8,277 nucleotides of DNA from an uncultured Methanomicrobiales archaeon (GCA_946528255.1 CAMMYR010000020.1:1-8277); one strand, 5' to 3'; positions 1-5,506 are shown, counted from the first letter of the stretch. Notes: generated from the sequence alone by a model not told the origin. Made by a program: numbers and translations.

Positions 1-910
1 TAGAGAACTGGGTCAGCAGGTCCAGGGAGCGACCGTCCATGTATTCCAGGAATTCTATGGAATCAACCGACCTGAGGTCCTTGACAGCCTCCAGCGCTTT
101 GGCATCATCGGGGAAGAACGCGAGGAGGGAGGCCATTGGGCGGTCAGGTATGAGGCGTATCTCAGCCTCGGTTATGACTGCGAATATCCCCTCTGAGCCT
201 ATGAAGAGGTCCAGGAGGTCCATGTCTGGGGATATGAGCGGCCCTGCGGCGTTCTTGACGCCGGTCCTTGAAACGTAATCGGGGAGCCTAAACGAATAGA
301 AGCTCCTTCCAGCGGAGAACGACATCCTGCCGTCCACAGCGTGTATTTCGCCCCTGTGTATCCATCTGTACCCGCCGTCGGCGAACATCACCTTTACGCC
401 CCTGACCCAGGCGCGGGTGGGGCCGTAGCGGTATGTGGCGGGACCGGAGGCATTCGTGGCGATGTTGCCGCCGATGGAGCCGCCGGCTTCGGTGGGATCC
501 ACGGGATAGCGGAACCTGCCCTCGGACCTCATGGCTGATAATGCGCCCTCGGTTAGCTCGGGGGTATCGTCATCCAGCCCAACGGAAAGTAGCCTGGCGA
601 TCTCCGAAACGGGGGTGCAAGGGAGGACGCGGATGTAGAATCCCTTCTCATCCCTCCCCACGCCGGTTATCCCCGTGAGGTTCTTCAGCTCTATGACATC
701 CCCTCTGAGCGGCACCGCTCCTCCGCAGACACCGGTGCGGTTGCCGACGATGTTGGCGGGTATAGAGCGGTTGTTAAGGTAGATCAGGGCACCGCGGAGC
801 TCGTTCTCGTCCAGGGGCGCGATGCAGTTGTCGGCGTGCCCGCTCATCTTGGATTCGTCGGAAAGGGAGGATTGGTCGGTTATCTTCTGCCTGTAGAACA
901 TATCGCTCAT
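1..910 (-). CDS. FAD-binding oxidoreductase, GlcD/lactate dehydrogenase-like, partial
   Basis: This is the N-terminal 303 codons of a flavoprotein of the FAD_binding_4 (PAMG/VAO) family, to which glycolate oxidase GlcD and D-lactate dehydrogenases belong; the 3' end lies beyond the left edge. Reading from the ATG at 910, residues about 20-40 (SDESKMSGHADNC...) match the usual N-terminal region. GNRTGVCGGAVPL and PTEAGGSIGGNIATNASGP are the glycine-rich FAD-binding segments, and GSEGIFAVITEAEIRLIP is the typical end of the FAD domain. The family oxidises 2-hydroxy acids with FAD, but the substrate-determining C-terminal domain is not in view, so substrate and electron acceptor cannot be named. 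The start overlaps the upstream fusion gene by 137 bp in another frame. No strong ribosome site precedes 910, so translational coupling is likely. The family call is firm and the exact reaction unknown. Confidence 0.85.
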   Translation of the reverse strand, partial: MSDMFYRQKITDQSSLSDESKMSGHADNCIAPLDENELRGALIYLNNRSIPANIVGNRTGVCGGAVPLRGDVIELKNLTGITGVGRDEKGFYIRVLPCTPVSEIARLLSVGLDDDTPELTEGALSAMRSEGRFRYPVDPTEAGGSIGGNIATNASGPATYRYGPTRAWVRGVKVMFADGGYRWIHRGEIHAVDGRMSFSAGRSFYSFRLPDYVSRTGVKNAAGPLISPDMDLLDLFIGSEGIFAVITEAEIRLIPDRPMASLLAFFPDDAKALEAVKDLRSVDSIEFLEYMDGRSLDLLTQFS

Positions 911-1844
911 CCCATAGGCGCGGTATCATCGCGGCGATTACGGCCTGTTCCGTAAGCTCCCTGCGGTCCAGGAGGCCCTTGCTGAGCATTCCGATGGCGC
1001 CGCGGCCCTTGCCGATCTTCGATTCCCCGTAGAGGCGGTGGACAGCCTCGCCGACGGTCATGCCGGAGAGCACGGCCTCGGCGATATCGTCGGGGTACCT
1101 GAAGCCGGAGCCCTGGCCGTGGGAGATTGAACCGTCCTTCCCGATTATGGTGCAGTGCTGTATATCGTACAATCCGTCGCCCATGTCGAATACACCTGCC
1201 TCGATGCCTACGGACAGGTCATGGTCGCCCAGGGCGGCCCTGGCGCGGTTCTCGGAGCCCCTGCGGGTCTGCTCGCCCATTGGCTGCTCCGGAACGCCGG
1301 AGGGCACGTCTACCGGGGTGATCCTGACATCCCCGTACACGCGGGTCAGGACGCTCCTGACCGCTTCAACCTTGACTCTGTTGAGGGATCCCACGGCCAC
1401 ATCCAGCACATCCGTGGCCCCGGTAATGCCGTATTCGCCCCTGAGGATACCGGAAGCGGATATCTTGCCGAACTGGTTCGTGATGAGGGGTACGACGGAT
1501 ATCTCCAGGGGAGGGATCCCCCTCTCGGCCCTGCGGGCGTTGATCTTCTCGGCGTTGCCCTCGGTCTCATCGGAGACCACGAGGACATCGACCGAATCCA
1601 TCTCCGGCGGGCCGTAGAGGTCGTCTATCACATAGATGTCGTACTAGCCGAGTCCGGAAACGGCCATCTCCAGCGCAGGCAGCCTGAGGGCCAGCGGGAC
1701 GTACTCCTCCCTGCCCTGGGCGGCCATCTCGTCCGAGGTGATGCCTATGAGCACCCTGTCCCCCAGCTGGAAAGCCCTCCTCAGGAGGGCCATGTGGCCT
1801 TCGTGGATGACGTTGAACGTCCCGGCGACGGCAGATGTCCTCAT
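774..1844 (-). CDS. coaD: Phosphopantetheine adenylyltransferase fused to DUF84 inosine/xanthosine triphosphatase, with in-frame TAG at codon 67
   Basis: Two enzymes appear in one frame. Residues 1 to about 145 resemble archaeal phosphopantetheine adenylyltransferase, which transfers AMP from ATP to 4'-phosphopantetheine, the penultimate step of CoA synthesis. Seen: the nucleotidyltransferase motif H14-E-G-H17, GITSDEM at about 39-45, VVSDETEGNA, and GKISAS at about 126-131. Residues about 149-316 resemble DUF84/YjjX NTPases that hydrolyse non-canonical ITP/XTP: VAVGSLNRVKVEAV, SGVPEQPMGEQTRRGSENRA, GIEAG, and GKGRGAIGMLSKGLL. Codon 67 is TAG (1644-1646). The frame stays open on both sides and family-like sequence continues, so the protein is read through, perhaps with pyrrolysine, or is broken. 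Without readthrough it is a 66-aa fragment plus an ORF from GTG 1631 to 774 that lacks a visible ribosome site. The ATG overlaps the zinc-ribbon stop. The last 40 or so codons (to TAA at 774) overlap the FAD oxidoreductase, are Arg/Pro-rich and are probably unconserved. Confidence 0.8.
1644..1646 (-). other. In-frame amber (TAG) codon inside the adenylyltransferase domain, candidate pyrrolysine or recoding site
   Basis: On the minus strand the codons run GGA CTC GGC TAG TAC GAC ATC TAT GTG with no frame change. The codon falls in the stretch between the LALRLPALEMAV helix and the YDIYVIDD strand, where archaeal relatives tend to have a variable, often Lys-containing surface loop. One base change from AAG, CAG or GAG would create it. 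The sequence shows the in-frame TAG; that it is decoded as an amino acid is inference. A nonsense mutation or a sequence error are the alternatives. Confidence 0.6.
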
Positions 1845-2044
1845 AGGCCGACAGCCACTACGAGGACGACGGTGACCACCACGATGGCGATCCAGATGTA
1901 GACCAGCTTCCTCAGCTTGCCCTTGACTTCCTTTGCCGACTCGGCCTGGCAGCTCTCGCTGCAGAACCTTCCCTCTCCTACGAACGCCTTCCCGCAGCCG
2001 GCGCAGTGCCTGTGCTGGGGTATCTTCTCCGTGAACTCTGCCAT
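1841..2044 (-). CDS. Small zinc-ribbon protein with C-terminal membrane anchor (DUF2116-like)
   Basis: A 67-aa protein with one zinc ribbon and one membrane segment. C14-x2-C17 and C28-x3-C32, within HCAGCGKAF and RFCSESCQ, form a plausible four-cysteine zinc site. A charged linker (about 34-46) leads into a hydrophobic helix (about 47-67) that ends the protein, so the ribbon probably faces the cytoplasm as a tail-anchored protein. This layout resembles the archaeal DUF2116 (COG4068) family, whose function is not known to me. A good ribosome site (GGAGG, a few bases before the ATG) supports the start at 2044. It begins inside the 3' end of trmY, overlapping by 67 bp, and its TGA overlaps the ATG of the next gene as ATGA, so it is translated as part of the cluster. 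Its position next to SRP54 may hint at a membrane-related role, but that is weak. Confidence 0.8.
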   Translation of the reverse strand: MAEFTEKIPQHRHCAGCGKAFVGEGRFCSESCQAESAKEVKGKLRKLVYIWIAIVVVTVVLVVAVGL

Positions 2045-2646
2045 GGTCGCTCCTCCGTTTCTCTGCGGTCCACCTCGTTGTGGACGATTATCATGCAGTG
2101 GTCCGCATGCAGGCTCCTGGGCCCGATGCTGATCCTCTGCGGGTCGTGGGCGAGGAGGATGGATTCCTCCTCATCCGTGAGGTCCTGGTTGTCCCCCAGG
2201 ACGAAAATGGGATTCTGCGGGAACTCGAACTCCCTGCAGTCTGTGCCGTCCTCCTTCAGGTACACGAAGTGCCCCAGGCCGGCGAGGTGTGTTATGGTGT
2301 CGTCGAAGGACATCCTGGTGACGTATACCCCGGGCGATGCCCTGACCTCCTCGTTGGGGCCCACGGGCTTCATCAGGGCATTGCGGATGAGGGATGCGGT
2401 GCTCCTCTCGTCGGGGTTGAGGTATCTCAGCTCCTCGCCCTTGAAGACGACGGTCTTGGGGGAATCCTCTCCTCCCTCCAGCACCAGGTAGGCCTCCACA
2501 TCCTTCCTGAGGTTGTGGCTCAGGAAGAAAGCGGAGTTGATGCACCTGACGAGTATATCCAGGCGGCCGGCGCCCCCGGCTATGTCGTCCAGCTTGAACG
2601 AGCCGGTGGTGAACGCCCTGTGGCCGGTGATGACGAAGTACCTCAT
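1978..2646 (-). CDS. trmY: tRNA (pseudouridine(54)-N(1))-methyltransferase TrmY
   Basis: A SPOUT-class, SAM-dependent methyltransferase of the DUF358/TrmY family, which methylates pseudouridine 54 in the T-loop of archaeal tRNAs to N1-methylpseudouridine. Recognisable segments are MRYFVITGHRAFTTGSFKL at the N-terminus, GGAGRLDILVRCINSAFFLS, YLNPDERSTASLIRNAL, ASPGVYVTRMSF, the cofactor-loop region NPIFVLGDNQDLT, and the C-terminal knot region SIGPRSLHADHCMIIVHNEVD. The family start corresponds to ATG 2646, preceded by GTGAAGG. An in-frame GTG at 2655 overlaps the srp54 stop and would add three residues (MKA). The conserved part ends near HNEVDRR. The last 25-30 residues (REETEERPWQ-like, then Arg/Ser/Pro-rich) overlap the zinc-ribbon gene and look like unconserved tail. 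The stop is TAG, the only complete gene here to end that way. Confidence 0.92.
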   Translation of the reverse strand: MRYFVITGHRAFTTGSFKLDDIAGGAGRLDILVRCINSAFFLSHNLRKDVEAYLVLEGGEDSPKTVVFKGEELRYLNPDERSTASLIRNALMKPVGPNEEVRASPGVYVTRMSFDDTITHLAGLGHFVYLKEDGTDCREFEFPQNPIFVLGDNQDLTDEEESILLAHDPQRISIGPRSLHADHCMIIVHNEVDRRETEERPWQSSRRRYPSTGTAPAAGRRS

Positions 2647-2651
2647 CGCCT

Positions 2652-4004
2652 TCACTCGAGGTCCTTCAGGCTGTCCAGGTCGATGCCGCCCATCTGCTTG
2701 AGGAACTGCTTCCTCATCTTGCGGTTCTTGCCGATGGAGGTCATCATCTTCTTGCTCTGGTTGTACTGCTTCAGGAGCTCCCTGACGTCGTGGGGGGTGA
2801 CCCCTGCGCCGTCGGCGATCCTCTCGATGCGCTTCGACTTGATCAGGGCGGGGTCATCCTTCTCCTCGTTGGTCATGGAGTCCATGATGGTCCTGAAGAC
2901 GTTGAGCCTCTTCTGGGAGGCCTCGAAATCGATCTTATCCTCCATACCGCTCATACCGGGGATGAGGCTCATCAGCTTGTCCAGGGTGCCCATCTTCCCG
3001 ACGGCTGCCATCTGGTAGTACATGTCGTTGAGGGTGAACTTCCCGCTCATTATGGCGCGTCCGACGCGCTCGGCGGCCTCCTGGTCATCGATCTCCTCGG
3101 AGGCGAGCTGGACCAGGGCGGACAGGTCACCCATGCCCAGGAGCCTGGAAATGAACTTCTTGGGGTCGAAGGCCTCGAGGTCGCGGATGTGCTCCCCGGT
3201 ACCCAGGAACACGATCCTGGCGTTGGTCTTCGATATGGCGGACAGGGCGCCGCCTCCCTTGGCGGTTCCGTCCATCTTGGTGAGGATGACGCCGGTGACT
3301 CCGACGGCTTCGTGGAAGGCCTGCGCCTGGGGCCCGGCCTGCTGGCCGACCTGTGAATCCAGGACAAGGACCCTCTCGTCGGGCTTGGCGACCTGGGCGA
3401 TCCTCTTGATCTCCTCGATGAGGTCGTCCTCCAGAGCGTGGCGTCCGGAGGTATCGATTATGACGATCTTCTTGTCCTTGAAGTGGTCCATCCCCCTGGA
3501 GACGATGCCTGCAGCATCCGATTCCCCGGGTTCGCCGTAGACCTCGACGCCCACCTTCTCTCCGAGCTGCTTCAGCTGGTCCAGGGCGGCGGGCCTGTAG
3601 ACGTCGGCCCCGATGAGCCCGACGGACATGCCCTTCTTGGAGAAGTACAGCGCCAGCTTTCCGGTGGTGGTGGTCTTACCCTGACCGTACAGACCGACCA
3701 TCATGATGGTCTGGGGCTTGAGCTCCAGGCCCTCGCCGTTGTCCACCAGCCTTACGAGCTCCTGGTAGATGATCTGGGTGACATGGTCCTTGATGGTCTT
3801 GCCCGCGGGGGGCTTCTCGTTGGTGGCCCTGTCCTTGATCCTGTTGGTGAGGTCCAGGACCAGCTTGACGTTGACATCCGCCTCCAGGAGGGCGCGCTGG
3901 AGGTCCTTGCAGATCTCCTTTATCAGCTCGTCATCCACGGAGGATGCGCCGTTGAGGCGGCCGAGGACGTTCCTGAGGGATTTTCCCAATCCTTCCATTA
4001 CCAT
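2652..4004 (-). CDS. srp54: Signal recognition particle 54 kDa protein (SRP54/Ffh)
   Basis: The SRP GTPase that binds signal sequences of nascent membrane and secreted proteins and, with the 7S RNA, SRP19 and the receptor FtsY, delivers ribosomes to the membrane translocon. The 450 aa are the normal archaeal length. The N domain (1 to about 95) contains the ALLEADVNVKLV motif. The G domain has P-loop GLYGQGKTTTTG (104-115), DVYRPAALDQLKQL, G3 motif DTSGRH (184-189), TKMDGTAKGGGALS (from 242) and FLGTGEHIRDLEAFDPKKF. The methionine-rich M domain (from about 305) includes GKFTLNDMYYQM and RIADGAGVTPHDVRELLKQY. G3 is usually DTAGR, so Ser replaces Ala, and the P-loop has Gln before GK where Ser or Ala is more usual. 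ATG 3998 (MEGLGKSL) is an alternative start that fits relatives equally well. It is probably the first gene of the minus-strand cluster and is driven by the TATA box just upstream. Confidence 0.97.
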   Translation of the reverse strand: MVMEGLGKSLRNVLGRLNGASSVDDELIKEICKDLQRALLEADVNVKLVLDLTNRIKDRATNEKPPAGKTIKDHVTQIIYQELVRLVDNGEGLELKPQTIMMVGLYGQGKTTTTGKLALYFSKKGMSVGLIGADVYRPAALDQLKQLGEKVGVEVYGEPGESDAAGIVSRGMDHFKDKKIVIIDTSGRHALEDDLIEEIKRIAQVAKPDERVLVLDSQVGQQAGPQAQAFHEAVGVTGVILTKMDGTAKGGGALSAISKTNARIVFLGTGEHIRDLEAFDPKKFISRLLGMGDLSALVQLASEEIDDQEAAERVGRAIMSGKFTLNDMYYQMAAVGKMGTLDKLMSLIPGMSGMEDKIDFEASQKRLNVFRTIMDSMTNEEKDDPALIKSKRIERIADGAGVTPHDVRELLKQYNQSKKMMTSIGKNRKMRKQFLKQMGGIDLDSLKDLE

Positions 4005-4020
4005 GTCAAATCGACACGAT

Positions 4021-4053
4021 TATCGCGCGCGCATATAATAGGGTATCGCGCAC
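4021..4053 (-). promoter_or_regulatory. srp54 promoter: TATA box with flanking TATCGCGC direct repeats
   Basis: On the minus strand TATTATATGC (4040-4031) is a good archaeal TATA box. It lies 26-27 nt before the ATG at 4004, so transcription should start at or within a few bases of the start codon (leaderless or nearly so). In plus orientation TATCGCGCGC (4021-4030) and TATCGCGCAC (4044-4053) form a direct repeat that brackets the box with a 23-bp start-to-start period, about two helical turns. This could be an operator, and part of it is an alternating purine-pyrimidine run. The TATA call is good; the operator role is inference. Confidence 0.6.
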
Positions 4054-4106
4054 GTACTCGGTGGATTCGGAAGATTAAGGGGGAAGGGGGCCACCTTGGG
4101 GCGGCT

Positions 4107-4219
4107 GTGCGAATGCACTCCGGAAAGACGCATGGAACAGTCGCAGAAATGTAAACTTGGGGGACGGCCAGAAATAAGAAGGGATGGGATGCACTCTACA
4201 GCCTGGCCGTTCCCTGCAC
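4107..4219 (-). ncRNA. Candidate small RNA with 5' stem-loop and its own TATA box
   Basis: On the minus strand TCATTATATA (4250-4241) predicts a start near 4218. Four bases further on begins the arm GGGAACGGCCAG (4214-4203), which pairs with CTGGCCGTCCCC (4171-4160) over 12 bp with one G-T pair and a 31-nt loop. A second small hairpin, GTGC-ATTC-GCAC (4118-4107), follows. ACA occurs shortly after the first stem, which recalls H/ACA guide RNAs, but no pseudouridylation pocket or K-turn is evident to me, so no class is assigned. The 3' end is a guess. Confidence 0.3.
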
Positions 4220-4239
4220 TACTACGATTAGTCGGCAGA

Positions 4240-4250
4240 GTATATAATGA
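4240..4250 (-). promoter_or_regulatory. TATA-like box for the candidate small RNA
   Basis: The minus-strand sequence TCATTATATAC is a strong TATA-like element about 26 nt before the expected 5' end of the stem-loop at 4214-4160. The core is nearly symmetrical, and on the plus strand it reads TATATAATG. A plus-strand start near 4270 is therefore also possible, but it would run directly into the terminator hairpin and antisense into the coiled-coil gene. Confidence 0.35.
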
Positions 4251-4284
4251 TTGTGCTAATTATGCTAACAGAATGAAAAGTTAA

Positions 4285-4325
4285 GGTGAAAGGTTAAAAG
4301 GTTTAGGCAGGGGATGAACCCCTGC
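4285..4325 (-). terminator. Terminator of the coiled-coil gene
   Basis: On the minus strand, about 10 bp after the TGA, GCAGGGG (4325-4319) pairs perfectly with CCCCTGC complement positions (4313-4307) over a 5-nt loop. The DNA read next on that strand is T-rich (CCTTTTAACCTTTCACC). Archaeal termination mainly needs the T-rich tract; the hairpin strengthens the call. Confidence 0.65.
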
Positions 4326-4334
4326 TGTTGATCC

Positions 4335-5318
4335 TCAGAGGTACCCGGACTTCTGGAGGGCCATGAGGTCCTCGGTGGACAGCTTCTCTCCGGCCTTGAA
4401 GCGCTCGAAGATCTCCCTAGCCTCCTTCTTGCCGTCGGCGTCGGTCTTCTTCTTGCGGACGGAGTTCTTCTTGCCCCTGTTGGCGGCGGCGTCCTTGTCC
4501 ATCTCGTGGAGCGACTTGATCTGCTCGATGTGCTTCTTGTGCTCCTCGTCGGCGGCCTGCTTGCACTCGATGAACTTCGCCTGCGCGGCGTCGGCCTCCT
4601 TCCTGAGCTTGTCTGCCTGCTCGTAGAAGCCAATCATCTTGTCGTGGGCTGCCTGGGCGGCCTCGGCGTACTCGGAGACCTGCTTGTGGTAGGTCTCGGC
4701 CTGTGCCTTGGCCTCCTTCAGCTGGGCGACGAGCACCTTGATCTCGTCGTTCTGCTCGTAGGCCTTCTCCCTCTCGCCGATCTGCTTGGCGAGGATACCG
4801 ATCTGCTTGACGATCTCCTTCTCTTTGTCAGAGCTGAGGGATTTGGTCTGCTGGGTGTATTCGAGATCCTGGAGTTGCTTCTTCAGCGCCTTGAGGGGGA
4901 CCTGGTCCTTCTCCTCACTCTTCTCAGTCCTGTAGGGAGCGAGCTGCTCCTTGAGGGCGGTGACCTTCTGGTTCCACTCGTCCCTGAGCTCCTTCGTCTC
5001 CCTAACCTTCTGGTTGAGCTGGTCGCGCTCCTCCCTGCACTTTCCGGCCTCGTCGACGAGCTCCCTGACCTGGGCGTTGAGGGCGTCCCTCTTGGCTTTC
5101 CACTCCTTGGTCTGGGCGTTCAGCTCGTCCCTGAGCTTCCTGTGCTTCTCCGCATCCTCGTTGGTTGCGGCCTTGTCTTCCAGCTCCTCGGTAGATTCGA
5201 CGGCCTCGACTTCCTCGACGGTTTCCTCAACGGTCTCCACGATAGTCTCCTCGGTCGCCTGGATCTGCTCCTCTTCCTGAGAAATCTGCTGCTGTGTTGC
5301 CTCCATCTCGTTTTCCAT
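4335..5318 (-). CDS. Archaeal coiled-coil protein, COG1340-like
   Basis: A 327-aa, highly charged, almost entirely alpha-helical protein. Residues about 55-270 are rich in Lys, Glu, Gln and Ala with few Gly or Pro, and KLRDELNAQ, KRDALNAQVREL and EERDQLNQKVRE repeat in register, as in long coiled coils. The C-terminus EAREIFERFKAGEKLSTEDLMALQKSG is typical of archaeal COG1340 proteins, which are sometimes annotated as phosphoserine phosphatase without catalytic evidence. I see no phosphatase motif here (no DxDx(T/V)). The first 50 or so residues form an acidic Val/Glu/Thr repeat (ETVEETVEEVEAVESTEEL) that looks like an added disordered tail. The biochemical role is unknown; structural or nucleic-acid-associated functions are possible. 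It is a single gene with its own promoter and terminator, divergent from the first surface-protein gene. A weak ribosome site (GTGA) sits 6 nt before the ATG. Confidence 0.8.
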   Translation of the reverse strand: MENEMEATQQQISQEEEQIQATEETIVETVEETVEEVEAVESTEELEDKAATNEDAEKHRKLRDELNAQTKEWKAKRDALNAQVRELVDEAGKCREERDQLNQKVRETKELRDEWNQKVTALKEQLAPYRTEKSEEKDQVPLKALKKQLQDLEYTQQTKSLSSDKEKEIVKQIGILAKQIGEREKAYEQNDEIKVLVAQLKEAKAQAETYHKQVSEYAEAAQAAHDKMIGFYEQADKLRKEADAAQAKFIECKQAADEEHKKHIEQIKSLHEMDKDAAANRGKKNSVRKKKTDADGKKEAREIFERFKAGEKLSTEDLMALQKSGYL

Positions 5319-5346
5319 AAATTTTCACACTCAATTTATTCGACGC

Positions 5347-5366
5347 GACCGTGAGTAAGCACGGTC
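5347..5366. promoter_or_regulatory. Perfect 7-bp inverted repeat in the coiled-coil gene leader
   Basis: GACCGTG (5347-5353) and CACGGTC (5360-5366) are perfect inverted copies around a 6-bp centre, 28 bp before the coiled-coil ATG and downstream of its likely TATA box. As RNA it would be a stable 5'-leader hairpin; as DNA it could bind a dimeric regulator. The symmetry is seen directly; the role is inferred. Confidence 0.4.
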
Positions 5367-5393
5367 CACTTTAATTAAAGACATAAAGGTCTC

Positions 5394-5401
5394 ATTTATA
5401 A
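5394..5401 (-). promoter_or_regulatory. Probable TATA box of the coiled-coil gene
   Basis: The minus-strand TTATAAAT lies about 76 nt before the ATG, predicting a leader of about 50 nt. A perfect palindrome CTTTAATTAAAG (5369-5380) lies between this box and the hairpin and could be an alternative box giving a leader of about 25-30 nt. Unlike the other promoters in this window, this gene appears to have a real 5' untranslated leader. Confidence 0.45.
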
Positions 5402-5412
5402 TGGTTTGCACC

Positions 5413-5451
5413 GTTTTCACGTTTGATGACACCTCGACAAACCGTGGAAAC
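5413..5451. repeat. Imperfect inverted repeat in the divergent spacer
   Basis: GTTTTCACGTTTG (5413-5425) pairs with CAAACCGTGGAAAC (5438-5451) through 13 pairs, with one G-T pair, one bulged base and a 12-bp spacer. It sits between the divergent coiled-coil and surface-protein promoters, about 55 bp before the TACTTAT box. It could be an operator for a dimeric regulator or part of a structured RNA; no direct evidence separates these. Confidence 0.4.
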
Positions 5452-5506
5452 AGATTCGGATTCCTATGTTGGAGAATAGTGCCAGTATACATAGAATTGA
5501 GAGAAA

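Larger units (their letters stand above)
4005..4334. other. 330-bp gap without a convincing protein gene, between srp54 and the coiled-coil gene
   Basis: No reading frame here looks like a protein; the open frame at 4096-4284 on the plus strand has no recognisable composition or motif. From left to right the gap holds the srp54 promoter (4021-4053), a G-rich tract with G5, G5 and G4 runs (4079-4101), a small GTGC/GCAC hairpin (4107-4118), a 12-bp inverted repeat (4160-4171 with 4203-4214), a TATA-like box readable on both strands (4240-4249), and the terminator of the coiled-coil gene (4307-4325). I see no tRNA (no T-loop consensus) and it is too short for 7S RNA. Confidence 0.6.

Noticed and set aside
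1631..1646. Split of the fusion into two genes with a GTG start at 1631
   Set aside because: The GTG lies inside a conserved strand, has no ribosome site before it, and would yield an adenylyltransferase missing its HxGH motif.
1155..1901. Plus-strand frame of 248 codons opposite the fusion gene
   Set aside because: It is antisense to conserved enzyme motifs, with His/Gly/Asp-rich mirror composition.
2080..3018. Long plus-strand frame opposite trmY and srp54
   Set aside because: Both opposite-strand genes are clearly recognised, and this frame shows no domain and bridges two unrelated genes.
4096..4284. 62-codon plus-strand frame in the noncoding gap
   Set aside because: No ribosome site, no homology-like motif, and it overlaps the long inverted repeat and TATA-like box.
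4005..4334. Possible 7S (SRP) RNA or tRNA beside srp54
   Set aside because: The gap is too short for 7S RNA once promoter and terminator are removed, and no T-loop consensus or acceptor stem is seen on either strand.
4506..5354. Long plus-strand frame (282 codons) opposite the coiled-coil gene
   Set aside because: It is the Leu/Val/Gly-rich mirror of a Lys/Glu-rich coiled-coil gene and has no family-like motif.
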